A DNA stretch of 64,000 nt from Pseudomonadota bacterium (GCA_018241425.1 JAFEDU010000001.1:372001-436000), one strand, 5' to 3'. Counted from the first letter of the stretch, positions 8,790 to 18,479 are shown. The notes: generated by a model not told the origin, from the sequence alone. A program made the numbers and translations.

Positions 8790-9278
8790 ATGACTGGCGC
8801 CCACAAAGAACCCGCGGCAGGTGAGCAAGCCCTCACCGACAGGGTGACCGGATACACCTCCGTTGCGGATCTGGTCCGCGGCGTTATGGCGCAGAGCACG
8901 GTGCTTTCGCGGGAGCACATGGAGCAGGCCGCGCGCACCTACCTCGTGACCTACCTGAATGCCGATCTCGAAACGCGCGCCGCGTTATTTGCCGAAGACG
9001 CGACCTTCGAGGACCCCGTTGGCGCGCAGCCCCTGCGCGGCATCAAGGCGATCGTCGAGTTCTGGCAGGGAGCAAAGGACATCCGCTGGTGGGCGGCCCA
9101 CGACGTGCGCCGCATCGTGGTCAGCGGCAACGAGGTGATGCTGCACTTCGTATCGACCATGCGCGTTCCCGGGCTGACCACGGCACGCATGGAGGTCTAC
9201 GAGGTCCAGGCCTTCAACGCGGCCGGCAAGATCTGCAGCGTGAAGGCCTACTTCGACAGCGATTGCCTGCTGGGCTGA
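8790..9278 (+). CDS. SnoaL/ketosteroid-isomerase-like (NTF2-fold) protein
   Basis: A 162-residue protein. The start at 8790 (MTGAHKEP) has GGAG 5 bases upstream; a longer frame from 8670 lacks such a site. The core has the NTF2/SnoaL pattern: helix YLVTYLNADLETRAALFAED, then ATFEDPVG, then PLRGIKAIVEFW, ending in beta strands EVYEVQAF and SVKAYFD. The fold covers ketosteroid isomerases, polyketide cyclases and small-molecule hydrolases. It opens the plus-strand block, consistent with a ring-isomerising step in catabolism, but its reaction is unproven. Confidence 0.78.
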   Translation: MTGAHKEPAAGEQALTDRVTGYTSVADLVRGVMAQSTVLSREHMEQAARTYLVTYLNADLETRAALFAEDATFEDPVGAQPLRGIKAIVEFWQGAKDIRWWAAHDVRRIVVSGNEVMLHFVSTMRVPGLTTARMEVYEVQAFNAAGKICSVKAYFDSDCLLG

Positions 9279-9373
9279 CGGCGAGGCGTGCGTTGCCGCT
9301 GACTGGAACACGTGCTAGTTTCCATGAACGCCTTCCACCCTGACTGTGCGCCTTCAGTGCGCGGGACATCACG

Positions 9374-9733
9374 ATGTTCAAGCTGATTGCCCTCATCAAG
9401 GCAAAGCCCGGCCTCACGCGCGAGCAGTTCATGGCGCACTACGAGGGGGTCCACGTGCCGCTGGTGCTGCGGCTGATGCCCAAGATCGTGGACTACCGGC
9501 GCAACTACGCGCAGGCCCAGGGCGCTTACCTCGCCAACGGCATCACCGCGCTGGACTTCGATGCCGTGACCGAGGTGCGCTACGCCTCCAGGGCGGACTA
9601 CGAAGCGGTGCTCGCGCTGCTGAAGGATCCGGCGTTCGTGGCGCAGATCGCCGCGGACGAGGAGCACTTCCTCGATCGCAGCAAGACCCGCCTGTTCGAG
9701 GTGGAAGAACACATCAGCGAGAATCTGGGGTAG
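9374..9733 (+). CDS. EthD domain-containing protein
   Basis: A 119-residue protein with the EthD ferredoxin-like pattern: MFKLIALIKAKPGLTREQF, HYEGVHVPLV near residue 25, YRRNY and a C-terminal DEEHFLDRS helix. EthD proteins are small dimeric alpha-beta barrels needed in ethyl tert-butyl ether degradation and also found in other catabolic operons as isomerases or lyases. It is 7 bp upstream of the next gene, so co-transcribed. Confidence 0.8.
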   Translation: MFKLIALIKAKPGLTREQFMAHYEGVHVPLVLRLMPKIVDYRRNYAQAQGAYLANGITALDFDAVTEVRYASRADYEAVLALLKDPAFVAQIAADEEHFLDRSKTRLFEVEEHISENLG

Positions 9734-9739
9734 GCGTTC

Positions 9740-10252
9740 ATGAATGACAGTGCACTGCTCAAGCAGGTGATGAGCCGTCTGGAAGAGCTCGAGGCACGCG
9801 TACGCCGGGTCGATGACGTCCAGGAGATCTGCAAGCTAAAGGCCCGGTACTGCCTGAACAACGACGGTGGCTGGCCGGAACAGGGGCCCTCGCACAGCGG
9901 GCCGGCTCTCGATGATTTTGCGGAGGATGCAGTCTGGGACGGCACGCCCTTTCTCCCGGTTACCCGGGGCCGCGAGGCCATCCGCAGGACACAACAGGAA
10001 CATCAGGCCGTTCCCTTCGTCATGCACTGCGTGATGAACCCGATCATCGAGGTCCAGGGCGACACGGCCACGGGGCGCTGGAGCTGCATCATCCCGATCA
10101 CCTCCGCCGAGGGCGAGGACCGCGTGCTGCTGGGGACCTATGACGAGCGGTACGTGCGTACCCCCCAGGGATGGAAGTACTCCTACATCAAGTTCACGGC
10201 CGCGCGTGCCGCCCCCAAAGCCGGCGGCTGGGGTGCCCCGGTGGGGGCCTGA
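9740..10252 (+). CDS. SnoaL-like NTF2-fold protein
   Basis: A 170-residue protein with an N-terminal coiled-coil-like helix (LLKQVMSRLEELEARVRRV), then the NTF2-type core: DVQEICKLKARYCLNND, DFAEDAVWDG, GREAIRR and the closing strands. It resembles the SnoaL-like group that includes scytalone-dehydratase and ring-hydroxylating-dioxygenase-beta relatives. It sits between EthD and an SDR gene with 6-bp spacers on both sides. Its distance from the protein at 8790 suggests a separate role. Confidence 0.75.
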   Translation: MNDSALLKQVMSRLEELEARVRRVDDVQEICKLKARYCLNNDGGWPEQGPSHSGPALDDFAEDAVWDGTPFLPVTRGREAIRRTQQEHQAVPFVMHCVMNPIIEVQGDTATGRWSCIIPITSAEGEDRVLLGTYDERYVRTPQGWKYSYIKFTAARAAPKAGGWGAPVGA

Positions 10253-10258
10253 GCCGCC

Positions 10259-11128
10259 ATGAGCGCGACGCCCAGCACGCAGCGGGTGGCGGTGGTGACC
10301 GGCGCGAGCCGCGGCGTGGGGCGCGGCATCGCCATCGCCCTCGGCAGGCACGGCTACACGGTCTACCTGACCGGTCGCACCGAAATACAGGGTCAGGCGC
10401 CGCTTCCGGGCACGATCTACGAAACCGCGGCGGCCGTCAGCGCCGCCGGCGGGCACGGCGTTGCCGTGCGGGTCGATCACGCCGACGATGGCCAGACGGA
10501 ATCACTTTTTCGCCGCGTGGCGGAGGAGCAGGGACGCCTCGACATCCTGGTCAACAACGTCGCCGCCATCCATGACGATCTGATCAAGCCCGGCGGATTC
10601 TGGGAGAAGTCACTCGGCCTGAGCGACATCCTGGATGTCGGCCTGCGCAGCCAGTACGTGGCGAGCTACTACGCCGCGCCCCTGATGGTGAAGCAACGCC
10701 GAGGACTCATCGTCTTTACCTCCGCGCCCGGCTCCGTGTGCTACGTGCACGGCCCGGCGTACGGCGCGCAGAAAGCCGGGGTCGACAAGTTCGCGGCCGA
10801 CATGGCGGTTGACCTGCGCGACTACAACGTCGCTTCGCTGGCGCTGTGGCTGGGACTGGTGTTGACCGAGCGCACCCGCGGCGTCATGGACCGCGAACCG
10901 GACAAGTACCAGGGCATGGCCGCAAGCGCGGAGAGCCCGGAGTTCTCCGGCCACGTCATCGCAGCGCTGTACGATGACCCGCAGCTGATGGACCAGTCGG
11001 GCCAGACCCTGATCGCCGCAGAGGCTGCGCTGCACTACGGACTGAAAGATGAAGGAGGCCGGCAGCCGCCCTCGCACCGTGCCCTGTTCGGTGGGCCCCG
11101 CATTCCCCACCCCGCCATTGTCAGGTAA
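10259..11128 (+). CDS. Short-chain dehydrogenase/reductase (DHRS1-like)
   Basis: A 289-residue SDR with TGASRGVGRG (residues 15-24), an insertion after TGRTE, NNVAA, SAPGS and the catalytic YGAQK. The insertion and the long C-terminal part resemble the DHRS1 group, which reduces steroids and other carbonyl compounds. It is the last gene of the plus-strand block. Confidence 0.87.
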   Translation: MSATPSTQRVAVVTGASRGVGRGIAIALGRHGYTVYLTGRTEIQGQAPLPGTIYETAAAVSAAGGHGVAVRVDHADDGQTESLFRRVAEEQGRLDILVNNVAAIHDDLIKPGGFWEKSLGLSDILDVGLRSQYVASYYAAPLMVKQRRGLIVFTSAPGSVCYVHGPAYGAQKAGVDKFAADMAVDLRDYNVASLALWLGLVLTERTRGVMDREPDKYQGMAASAESPEFSGHVIAALYDDPQLMDQSGQTLIAAEAALHYGLKDEGGRQPPSHRALFGGPRIPHPAIVR

Positions 11129-11553
11129 CGCCGCAGGCGTAGGACCTCAAGCACGGCGGACCAGAGCCCCGCTCCGCGGCGCTCGCTGCATCGGCGGCCG
11201 GTAAAGTGTCGGGCGGGCGGAGAGCCCAGGGAGCGTTGACCTGCCCGGAGGCAACCCGTCGTTCGTTGGGCTGCCGAAATAGATGAAATTCTCGGATCGG
11301 CAACCGTAGAGCACGCCGCTCGACCGGTCATTTCTCAAGGGGGCGCGGTTTGATCTCGGCGGCAGTCACCCCGCCACTCCCCGACAGACCCCGGGGGAGC
11401 ACAGGCCGGCGCTGCGCGGCCCGCAGCCGCACGGAACTGCACGCGCCGCTACGGCGGCCGAGGCATACTGATCCCCCATCCGGCGGCTCATTGGATTCAT
11501 TCTTGTAAGCGCCTCGTGCATGCCGTCTAACGCAGCCCTCACGCCGCGGCTCC
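11129..11553. other. 425-bp intergenic region, no feature recognised
   Basis: GC-rich sequence between the SDR gene and the NRAMP-like gene. I looked for Mn- or Mg-sensing riboswitch cores (yybP-ykoY, M-box) ahead of the transporter and saw none. No convincing terminator or small gene. Confidence 0.5.
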
Positions 11554-12864
11554 ATGACTGACCCGGCGGCCGCGCCCGCGGAGCAGCCCGCGCGTCGCAC
11601 CTTTCGCGAGCGGTTGCTGCGCCACCCGGCCGCGCGCATCGGTCCGGGCATCATCACGGGCGTCGCCGACGATGACCCGAGCGGCATCGCCACCTATTCC
11701 CAGGCCGGCGCGCAGTTCGGGCTGGACCTGCTGTGGACGATGCCGCTGACCTTTCCACTGATGACGGCGGTACAGTCGCTGTGCGCACGGATCGGACGCG
11801 TCACCGGTGCCGGCCTGGCGTACAACCTGCAGCGCTTCTTTCCCCGCTGGCTCACGGTCGGCGCCGTGCTGCTGCTGCTCGCCGCCAACATTTTCAACAT
11901 CGCCGCCGATGTGGCGATGATGGGCGAGGTAACCGCCCTGTCCGTTGGCGGCAACCGGCACCTTGCGACCGCCGTCATCGTCGTGCTCTCGCTTTTACTG
12001 CAGGTCTTCGTACCGTACCACCGCTACGTGAAGGGGCTGCGCTGGCTGACCCTCTCGCTCCTGGCCTACGTGGGCGTGCTCTTCACCGTGCACGTGCCCT
12101 GGCTGGAAGTCCTGCACCGTACATTCCTGCCGCGGCTGCAGCTGGACGCCGCCACGGCGGTCGTGGTGGTGGGGGTGTTGGGCACGACCATCAGTCCCTA
12201 TCTCTTCTTCTGGCAGTGCTCGGAGGAGATAGAGGACATGCGCCTGCGCAACGCGCCGGCACTCAAGGAGGATCCGACGCACGCCGCCGGCGAGCTGCGT
12301 CGCATCCGCTGGGATACCGGGGTCGGGATGTTCTATTCGAACCTGATCGGATACTTCGTGATCCTGACCACCGGCCTTACGCTTCACGAGCACGGCATCC
12401 GGGACATCCAGACCGCTGCCCAGGCCGCCACTGCGCTGCGCCCGCTCGCGGGTGAGTTCGCCTTCTACCTGTTCTCCCTGGGAATACTCGGGGTGGGGCT
12501 CATCGGGGTTCCAGTGCTGGCGGGCTCGGCCGCGTACGCGCTCGCCGAGGCGCTGGGATGGCGTTGGGGACTGGAGAGGCAGGCGCGGGGAGCGCTACGG
12601 TTCTACGGCGTCATAGCAGGCTCGATGGCCGCAGGGTTCGGCCTCGGGTTCACCTCGATCAGGCCCGTGAAGGCGCTCTTCTACAGCGCCGTCATCAACG
12701 GGGTGGTCGCGGTGCCGCTGCTCGTTCTCATCCTGTTGCTGGCCTCTCGCACCGCAGTCATGGGCGCCCACCGTCCCGGATGGGGCACGCTGGCGCTCGG
12801 TTGGGTCACGGTCGGGATAGTGGCGCTCGCCGCAGTCGCAATGTTCATTCCCGCGCCGCACTAG
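11554..12864 (+). CDS. NRAMP-family transporter with divergent metal site
   Basis: A 436-residue polytopic membrane protein with about 11 hydrophobic helices and the SLC11/NRAMP fold. The first helix motif reads GVADDDPSGIATYSQAGA where Mn/Fe transporters have DPGN, so the metal-binding Asp and Pro are kept but the Asn is replaced. In helix 6 the usual MPH motif is replaced by TTISPYLFFWQCSEE, so the soft Met ligand is missing. Loss of the Met ligand is known to go with altered metal choice (for example Mg or Al) in other NRAMP branches. No ribosome binding site is obvious before the ATG. It converges on the phosphoketolase gene. Confidence 0.85.
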   Translation: MTDPAAAPAEQPARRTFRERLLRHPAARIGPGIITGVADDDPSGIATYSQAGAQFGLDLLWTMPLTFPLMTAVQSLCARIGRVTGAGLAYNLQRFFPRWLTVGAVLLLLAANIFNIAADVAMMGEVTALSVGGNRHLATAVIVVLSLLLQVFVPYHRYVKGLRWLTLSLLAYVGVLFTVHVPWLEVLHRTFLPRLQLDAATAVVVVGVLGTTISPYLFFWQCSEEIEDMRLRNAPALKEDPTHAAGELRRIRWDTGVGMFYSNLIGYFVILTTGLTLHEHGIRDIQTAAQAATALRPLAGEFAFYLFSLGILGVGLIGVPVLAGSAAYALAEALGWRWGLERQARGALRFYGVIAGSMAAGFGLGFTSIRPVKALFYSAVINGVVAVPLLVLILLLASRTAVMGAHRPGWGTLALGWVTVGIVALAAVAMFIPAPH

Positions 12865-12891
12865 CGCGCCGGAGCAGCCGTGCGGTGCCCG

Positions 12892-15288
12892 CTAATGGCC
12901 GGCGTGCCGGTGCGCCGGCCAGCGCCAGTCGCGGATCTCCGGCAGGTCCTCGCCGGTCGCACAGATATAGCGGGAATGCTCGGCCAGGCGGTCTCGCATC
13001 AGCTGGCGCACATGCGCCGCACGGGAGCCCAGTCCCGGCACCCGGTCGATCACGTCCATCACCAGGTGAAAGCGGTCCATGTCGTTGCGAACCACCATGT
13101 CGAACGGGGTCGTGGTCGTCCCCTCCTCCTTGTAGCCGCGCACGTGCAGGTTGTCGTGGTTGCGACGTCGGTAGGTCAGCCGGTGAATCAGCCACGGGTA
13201 ACCGTGATAGGCGAAGATCACCGGTCGGTCGGTCGTGAACAGGCCGTCAAAGGCCGCGTCGCTGAGCCCATGCGGGTGTTCGCCGGGCGGCTCGAGGGTC
13301 ATGAGGTCCACCACGTTCACCACGCGAACCTTCAGGTCCGGGATGTACCGGTACAGAAGGTCGGCGGCCGCCAGCACTTCGAGCGTCGGCACGTCCCCGG
13401 CGCACCCCAGCACCACATCCGGCGGCGCCCCGGAGTCGTTGCTCGCGAACTCGAGGATGCCGGCGCCGGCCTCGCAATGGCGCTCCGCGGCGTCCATGGC
13501 CAGCCACTGCGGCGCGGCATTCTTGCCCGCCACGATCACGTTGACGCGGTTGAAACTCCCGAGGCAGTGACGCATGACGCACAGGAGGGTGTTGGCATCG
13601 GGCGGGAAGTACGCACGGACCACGTCCTTCTTCTTGTTGAGCACGACGTCGATGAATCCGGGATCCTGGTGCGAGAACCCATTATGGTCCTGGCGCCAGA
13701 CATGGGAACTCAGCAGGATATTCAGCGACGCAATCGGCTTGCGCCAGGGAATCTTGCGCGCCGACTCGAGCCATTTGGCGTGCTGGTTGAACATCGAATC
13801 GACGATGTGGATGAAGGCCTCGTAGCAGGAGAAGATCCCGTGCCGCCCGGTGAGCAGGTACCCCTCCAGCCACCCCTGGCACTGGTGTTCGGAAAGCACC
13901 TCCATCACCCGCCCCTCGGAGGCGAGGTGATCATCGCCGTCGCGGATCTCCCCCAGCCAGACGCGCTCGGTCACCCCGAACACCGCGCCCAGGCGGTTCG
14001 AGTTCGCCTCATCCGGGGAGAACAACCGGAAGTTGCGCGCCGCCTCGCTGGCGCGGAAGACCTCGCGCAGCCATTGACCAAGCACCGAGCTCGGCTCGGC
14101 GCTTTCGCGCCCGGGGTGGGCAACGGCGACGGCCTGCGGACCCACCGCCGGCAGCAGGAGCGGATGGTCGTGCCCTGCGCCGTTGGCGTGCGGGTTGGAG
14201 CCCATGCGGCGCGGGCCCGCCGGGCAGTTCTGCAGCACCTCGGGCCTGGGACTCCCGTCCTCACCGAACAGCTCCAGCGGGCGATAGCTGCGCATCCATT
14301 CCTCGAGTTGCCTGAGGTGCGCCGGGTTGGTCCGCACTTCCGCCAGCGGCACCTGGTGCGCGCGCCAGGTGCCCTCGACCGGGGTGCCGTCGACCCGGCC
14401 CGGGCCCGTCCATCCCTTGGGAGTCGCGAGCACGATCATGGGCCAGCGCGGGCGTACCGTGACTCGCGCCTGGCGCGCCCGTGCACGAATCGAGGCGATC
14501 TCATCGAACACGCGATCCAGGGTGGCCCTCATCGCGAGGTGGGTGGCGAACGGTTCATGGCCGTCGACGAAGTGGGGATCCCATCCGTATCCGGTCAGGA
14601 GGCTGGCGAGTTCTTCGCGCGGGATGCGGGCAAGCACGGTCGGATTGGCAATCTTGTAGCCATTCAGGTGCAGGATCGGCAGCACCACGCCGTCGCTTCG
14701 CGGGTTCAGGAACTTGTTCGAGTGCCAGGCGGTTGCCAGCGGGCCGGTCTCGGCCTCGCCATCCCCCACCACGCAGGCGACGGTCAGGTCCGGATTGTCG
14801 AAGGCGGCCCCGAAGGCGTGCGCGAGGCAGTAACCCAGTTCGCCGCCCTCGTGGATCGATCCCGGCACGTCGGGCGCGCAATGGCTGGGAATTCCGCCGG
14901 GAAAGGAGAACTGGCGGAAGAGCTGCTGCATGCCCCGCGCGTCCCGGGACACCTGCGGATAGCGTTCGCTGTACGAACCCTCGAGCCATGTGTTGGCCAC
15001 CGCAGCCGGTCCTCCGTGGCCGGGACCGGTCACCGACAAGACGCTGAGGTCGCGCCGGCAGATGATGCGGTTGAGGTGCGCGTAGACGAAGTTCAGGCCC
15101 GGTGTCGTACCCCAGTGCCCGAGCAGCCGCGGCTTGATGTGTTCAGGGAGCAGCGGTTCGCGCAGCAGCGGGTTGTCGAGCAGGTAGATCTGGCCGACGG
15201 CGAGATAGTTGGCGGCGCGCCACCAGCGGTCGATCGCGTGCACTTCCGCATCGGCGGCGATGCCCGGGCTGTGATTCATGCCTGACAT
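12892..15288 (-). CDS. xfp: Xylulose-5-phosphate/fructose-6-phosphate phosphoketolase
   Basis: A 798-residue thiamine-diphosphate enzyme, full length for the family. It cleaves xylulose 5-phosphate or fructose 6-phosphate with phosphate to acetyl phosphate and an aldose phosphate. Landmarks are [37 protein letters not shown], the ThDP motif [17 protein letters not shown], and a C-terminal [21 protein letters not shown] chose the start at 15288 (MSGMNHSPG); MNHSPG at 15279 is an alternative, and the frame upstream to 15537 is not coding. The 3' end contains an 8-bp inverted repeat (12897-12904 with 12913-12920) that may help end transcription between the convergent genes. Confidence 0.95.
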   Translation of the reverse strand: MSGMNHSPGIAADAEVHAIDRWWRAANYLAVGQIYLLDNPLLREPLLPEHIKPRLLGHWGTTPGLNFVYAHLNRIICRRDLSVLSVTGPGHGGPAAVANTWLEGSYSERYPQVSRDARGMQQLFRQFSFPGGIPSHCAPDVPGSIHEGGELGYCLAHAFGAAFDNPDLTVACVVGDGEAETGPLATAWHSNKFLNPRSDGVVLPILHLNGYKIANPTVLARIPREELASLLTGYGWDPHFVDGHEPFATHLAMRATLDRVFDEIASIRARARQARVTVRPRWPMIVLATPKGWTGPGRVDGTPVEGTWRAHQVPLAEVRTNPAHLRQLEEWMRSYRPLELFGEDGSPRPEVLQNCPAGPRRMGSNPHANGAGHDHPLLLPAVGPQAVAVAHPGRESAEPSSVLGQWLREVFRASEAARNFRLFSPDEANSNRLGAVFGVTERVWLGEIRDGDDHLASEGRVMEVLSEHQCQGWLEGYLLTGRHGIFSCYEAFIHIVDSMFNQHAKWLESARKIPWRKPIASLNILLSSHVWRQDHNGFSHQDPGFIDVVLNKKKDVVRAYFPPDANTLLCVMRHCLGSFNRVNVIVAGKNAAPQWLAMDAAERHCEAGAGILEFASNDSGAPPDVVLGCAGDVPTLEVLAAADLLYRYIPDLKVRVVNVVDLMTLEPPGEHPHGLSDAAFDGLFTTDRPVIFAYHGYPWLIHRLTYRRRNHDNLHVRGYKEEGTTTTPFDMVVRNDMDRFHLVMDVIDRVPGLGSRAAHVRQLMRDRLAEHSRYICATGEDLPEIRDWRWPAHRHAGH

Positions 15289-15370
15289 GGGTTCCCCGCT
15301 TGGGCGGCCCGGACTACATTGTGCACCCTCGAGCGTTACACGCCGTGTGCGCCCACCTCTTGCGGGGCGC

Positions 15371-15565
15371 TCAGCCCTTTTTCTCGGGAGCGCGCGTGCG
15401 GTGGTAGGCGAACCAGGGGACGCAACCGTACTCGGGGTCTTCGCCGCTGTGGCTGTGTTCGCGCGCGGCTTCCATCTCGGCCATGAGCGCGCGCAGGCGA
15501 TCTGCCAGACACGCTTCAGCTTCAGGGACGCGGGCACACATCTCCTCAGGAATTTTCGTCGCCAT
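15371..15565 (-). CDS. Small hypothetical protein (64 aa)
   Basis: A 64-residue acidic/helical protein starting [10 protein letters not shown] and ending APEKKG, with a helix of the type [17 protein letters not shown]. It follows the membrane-protein gene at 15571 by 5 bp, so the two are probably an operon reading toward the phosphoketolase gene. No known family recognised. Confidence 0.5.
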   Translation of the reverse strand: MATKIPEEMCARVPEAEACLADRLRALMAEMEAAREHSHSGEDPEYGCVPWFAYHRTRAPEKKG

Positions 15566-15570
15566 GGTGC

Positions 15571-15768
15571 CTAGCCCTCCGTCGCCAGCGCGAAGTAACT
15601 CAGGGTCCCACACAGTGCGACGCCAAAAACGATCGCCCACGTGGATAGGACCGTCTGGCTGCCCATGGGGTTCGCGATCGAGCCAAAGACCGCAATCGCA
15701 AATGCCAGGCAGTTGGCGATTGCCACGGACAGGACGAGGTTTGAAATAGAGGCTTGCAGCGTTCTCAT
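15571..15768 (-). CDS. Small two-helix membrane protein (65 aa)
   Basis: A 65-residue protein with two hydrophobic segments (LVLSVAIANCLAFAIAVFG and TWAIVFGVALCGTLSYFAL), so a small inner-membrane protein. AGGAGC is 4-9 bases before the ATG. Function unknown. It is the last gene before the attachment site. Confidence 0.55.
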   Translation of the reverse strand: MRTLQASISNLVLSVAIANCLAFAIAVFGSIANPMGSQTVLSTWAIVFGVALCGTLSYFALATEG

Positions 15769-15949
15769 GCGTGCGCTCCTTGCCCGGACTGAACTCGGGC
15801 CGATGCCGCAGTGACACTGTGCGCCGCAAGGGGACGCCGCCCTATACGCTCATGTACTTAAGGGCCCCCGCCGCCTGAATCGCGAGCCGCCCGCCTTGAG
15901 CCGGCCCGCTGCCGCTACTTCATGCGTATTGCGGAGCCTGGGGTGAATT

Positions 15950-15995
<46 letters not shown>

Positions 15996-16005
15996 ACCGG
16001 AAGAA

Positions 16006-16028
16006 CCTATGTAAATCAGAGACATAGG
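16006..16028. repeat. 7-bp inverted repeat next to the attachment site
   Basis: CCTATGT (16006-16012) and ACATAGG (16022-16028) form a perfect inverted repeat 10 bp inside the tRNA fragment, on the element side. A recombinase or excision-factor binding site is possible. Confidence 0.35.
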
Positions 16029-16080
16029 ACACAATCGCGCGCCACGGAGTGCCATTCGGATCAATCACTTGCGCGCCCGC

Positions 16081-16102
16081 GCGTGCCAAGTGCGTGCCAA
16101 AT
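16081..16102. repeat. Tandem 11-bp direct repeat near the attachment site
   Basis: GCGTGCCAAGT is followed directly by GCGTGCCAAAT, one mismatch. Short direct repeats just inside an integrated element are typical arm-type integrase sites, so this may be one; no proof in the window. Confidence 0.35.
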
Positions 16103-16234
16103 GCGCGCGTAGACGTTGGCGGCGGCTAAAGCCGAGCCTTCAGACGGCGAAGAGGTAGGGCAGCGCGCGACAATTCTCCCCGTTTATGCGACGCAGCCTC
16201 TTCGAACCGCTGCCGTAAAGCTATCCCGTACTCA

Positions 16235-16816
16235 CTACGAATTGGCCGCCCGATGCTCCTCACGCGCAGCCCTCCAAACTTCGCGCGACGCGCCAGCATT
16301 CATTGCTGCGATGCCCAGCCCGACGATGACATCTGGCCAACTGGAATTCGCATAAGCGGTCGCAATCCCGGCTGCAATAATTGCGATGTTCGCCACCGCA
16401 TCATTGCGCGCAGAGAGGAAAGCCGCACGGGTCAAACTCCCACCGTGCGCCCGGTAGCGTACCAGCATGAGAGCGCAACCCAGGTTGATGACCAAGGCAC
16501 CTAAGCCGGTCAGCGTCAACGGAAGCGGTGCCGGGGGAATCGGCGCACTGATCTTGCCCCACGCCATCCAGAGGGTGGCAAGGCACGGGACGAGCAGGAT
16601 CCCTGAGAGAACCATTCCTAACCGAGCTCTGTAGGTTGCGTTCCATCCGAGGGCGATTGCGATCAATAGATTGATCGACGCGTCCTCCAGGAAATCAATG
16701 CTATCGGCAAATAGCGAAACCGACCCAATGCTCAAAGCGACCGAGAACTCGACCAGAAAATAGGTCAAATTCAATATCGCAACGATGATCACGGCCTTGC
16801 GCACGTTAACGTTCAT
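16235..16816 (-). CDS. CDF-like cation transporter, membrane domain only
   Basis: A 193-residue protein with five or six hydrophobic helices. It has the two cation-diffusion-facilitator sites FADSIDFLEDAS (residues 36-47) and SARNDAVAN (about 138), each with paired acidic residues that bind divalent metal. The cytoplasmic C-terminal domain of about 90 residues found in CzcD or ZitB is absent. Such short CDF-like proteins often accompany czc operons. First gene inside the element, on the same strand as the czc genes. Confidence 0.8.
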   Translation of the reverse strand: MNVNVRKAVIIVAILNLTYFLVEFSVALSIGSVSLFADSIDFLEDASINLLIAIALGWNATYRARLGMVLSGILLVPCLATLWMAWGKISAPIPPAPLPLTLTGLGALVINLGCALMLVRYRAHGGSLTRAAFLSARNDAVANIAIIAAGIATAYANSSWPDVIVGLGIAAMNAGASREVWRAAREEHRAANS

Positions 16817-16882
16817 GGCGAATCGACTTCGTCATTCATGCGCATTTGAATCAGGCCGACCCAGGCGGATTGGGCATGCCCA

Positions 16883-17530
16883 TCAGGGGCAAAGGCTTGC
16901 CGAATTGACGGTGTGAACCGGCTGCAACGAACTCAGCTCCGCGTCACCGCGCGCAATCTGCTCATGGCTCATGATTCCGGCAACCGCCGTCTTCGCGGCG
17001 AGCGCGCGGGCACTGTCGAGACTACTGCCGCCCGCTTTCGAAGCCTGGCTAAACCACTTGTAAGCTTCGACCAGGTCCTTTTTTACGACCACTCCGTCGC
17101 GGTACATCACACCCAGCCCGTACTGACCACCAGGACTACCCTGGAGCGCAGCAAGCCGAAACCAGTGCTCCGCCGCAGCAAGATCCTGTGGAACCCCATC
17201 ACCCTCTGCGTACATCGTGCCCAGGTATTGCTGCGCTCGAGCGTCTCCCTGCTGAGCGGCCAGCAGGTACCACTTCGCAGCCTCTGCATCGTTGTGCGGC
17301 ACTCCAAGCGCGTTGTCATAGAGCCACCCGACCGCGAGTTGCGCCGCTGCATCCCCCTTCTGCGCATCAGGCAGGAAGGCGCGCATCGCGCCCGCGTAGT
17401 CGCCCTGCAGATACCCCACACACCCTCGGGAACTATCCGCGCAAGCGACAGTTATCATTGCAAAGGTCATGCTTAAGGTAGCAATTGCCCGCGACAAAAA
17501 CATGGTCGATTTCTGGGTGCTGTCGTCCAT
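16883..17530 (-). CDS. Sel1-like repeat (TPR-like) exported protein
   Basis: A 215-residue protein beginning MDDSTQKS at 17530, only 10 bp after the czcD stop; a longer frame would overlap czcD. A hydrophobic segment (LSRAIATLSMTFAMITVACA) is a likely signal peptide. At least three Sel1 repeats follow, for example AAQLAVGWLYDNALGVPHND, AQQYLGTMYAEGDGVPQD and GQYGLGVMYRDGVVVKKD. Sel1 repeats form alpha-alpha superhelices that bind proteins, often in the periplasm. Its place at the end of the czc operon suggests an accessory role in metal efflux. Confidence 0.8.
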   Translation of the reverse strand: MDDSTQKSTMFLSRAIATLSMTFAMITVACADSSRGCVGYLQGDYAGAMRAFLPDAQKGDAAAQLAVGWLYDNALGVPHNDAEAAKWYLLAAQQGDARAQQYLGTMYAEGDGVPQDLAAAEHWFRLAALQGSPGGQYGLGVMYRDGVVVKKDLVEAYKWFSQASKAGGSSLDSARALAAKTAVAGIMSHEQIARGDAELSSLQPVHTVNSASLCP

Positions 17531-17540
17531 CGACCCGTCG

Positions 17541-18479
17541 TTACCTCGCGCGAGGGGCGTCTGTGAGTCCGTGCACTGCGGCGGTGGCGTTCGGGCAGGG
17601 CCCCACCTCACATTGGATGGTCGTGTGCTCGATGTGATACGTCTCATCAAGCCCCGCAGACACGCTTCGGATCAAGGACGACGCGTTCGCGGTGGGGTCA
17701 ATGCACAGGTGCACTGTGACGTTCGTCTTGCCCGTAGTGATCGACCATACGTGCAGATCGTGTAGATCCAGAACCCCCGGGACACCACGAATTGTTTGTT
17801 CGACGGCCACAAGGTCCAGTCCGGCCGGCACCCCCTCCAGCAGGACGTTGAGACTTTCCCGTAGCAGCGTCCAAGTCCTGGGCAGCACCCACAGGCCGAT
17901 CGCGACAGCAACCACGGAATCGACCCATGTCCAGGCGGTGAAGCGGATCACTACCGCGGCAGCGATGACACCGAGCGAACCGAGCATGTCACTCCAAACC
18001 TCTAGGTAGGCACCTTTGACGTTGAGGCTCGATTCCTTGCCGCCGCTAAGGACGCGCATCGAGACAATGTTGACCACAAGGCCAAGCCCTGCGATCAGCA
18101 ACATCGCGGTGGAGTGCACGTCAGCGGGTTCGCGCAGCCTGCGATACGCTTCGTAGAGGATGTAGCCGGCCACCAGGAACAGCAAGCTCGCGTTGAAGGC
18201 GGCTGCGAGAATTTCGATGCGCTGGTACCCATAGGTCCGACGCGAGTCCGCACTCCGCTGGCCCACGTGAATGGCCACCAGGGCGATCGCCAGCGCTGCG
18301 ACATCCGTGAGCATGTGGGCGGCATCTGAGATCAGGGCGAGGCTTCCCGCCCAGATGCCTCCAGAGAGTTCAACCAGCATGAACGCGCCGGTCAGGACGA
18401 GCGCCAGCCGCAGCGCACGGACGTTCGTCGTGGCAGGGATGGCGTGGGAGTGTCCCGCGTGCGCCTTGGACTCACTCAT
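17541..18479 (-). CDS. czcD: CzcD-type cation diffusion facilitator
   Basis: A 312-residue inner-membrane Zn/Co/Cd:H+ antiporter of the CDF family. It has an N-terminal His stretch (HAGHSHA), six helices, metal sites SLALISDAAHMLTDV (HxxxD) and EVWSDMLGSLGV (DxxxD), and a C-terminal cytoplasmic domain with LHDLHVWSI and YHIEHTTIQCE. Its start overlaps the czcA stop by 4 bp. Full length. Confidence 0.93.
   Translation of the reverse strand: MSESKAHAGHSHAIPATTNVRALRLALVLTGAFMLVELSGGIWAGSLALISDAAHMLTDVAALAIALVAIHVGQRSADSRRTYGYQRIEILAAAFNASLLFLVAGYILYEAYRRLREPADVHSTAMLLIAGLGLVVNIVSMRVLSGGKESSLNVKGAYLEVWSDMLGSLGVIAAAVVIRFTAWTWVDSVVAVAIGLWVLPRTWTLLRESLNVLLEGVPAGLDLVAVEQTIRGVPGVLDLHDLHVWSITTGKTNVTVHLCIDPTANASSLIRSVSAGLDETYHIEHTTIQCEVGPCPNATAAVHGLTDAPRAR

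Noticed and set aside
11129..11553. Metal riboswitch upstream of the NRAMP-like gene
   Set aside because: No yybP-ykoY or M-box core sequence could be aligned by eye.
12880..15285. Very long open frame (801 codons) on the plus strand opposite the phosphoketolase gene
   Set aside because: It is antisense to a gene with unmistakable ThDP-enzyme motifs; long shadow frames are expected at this GC content.
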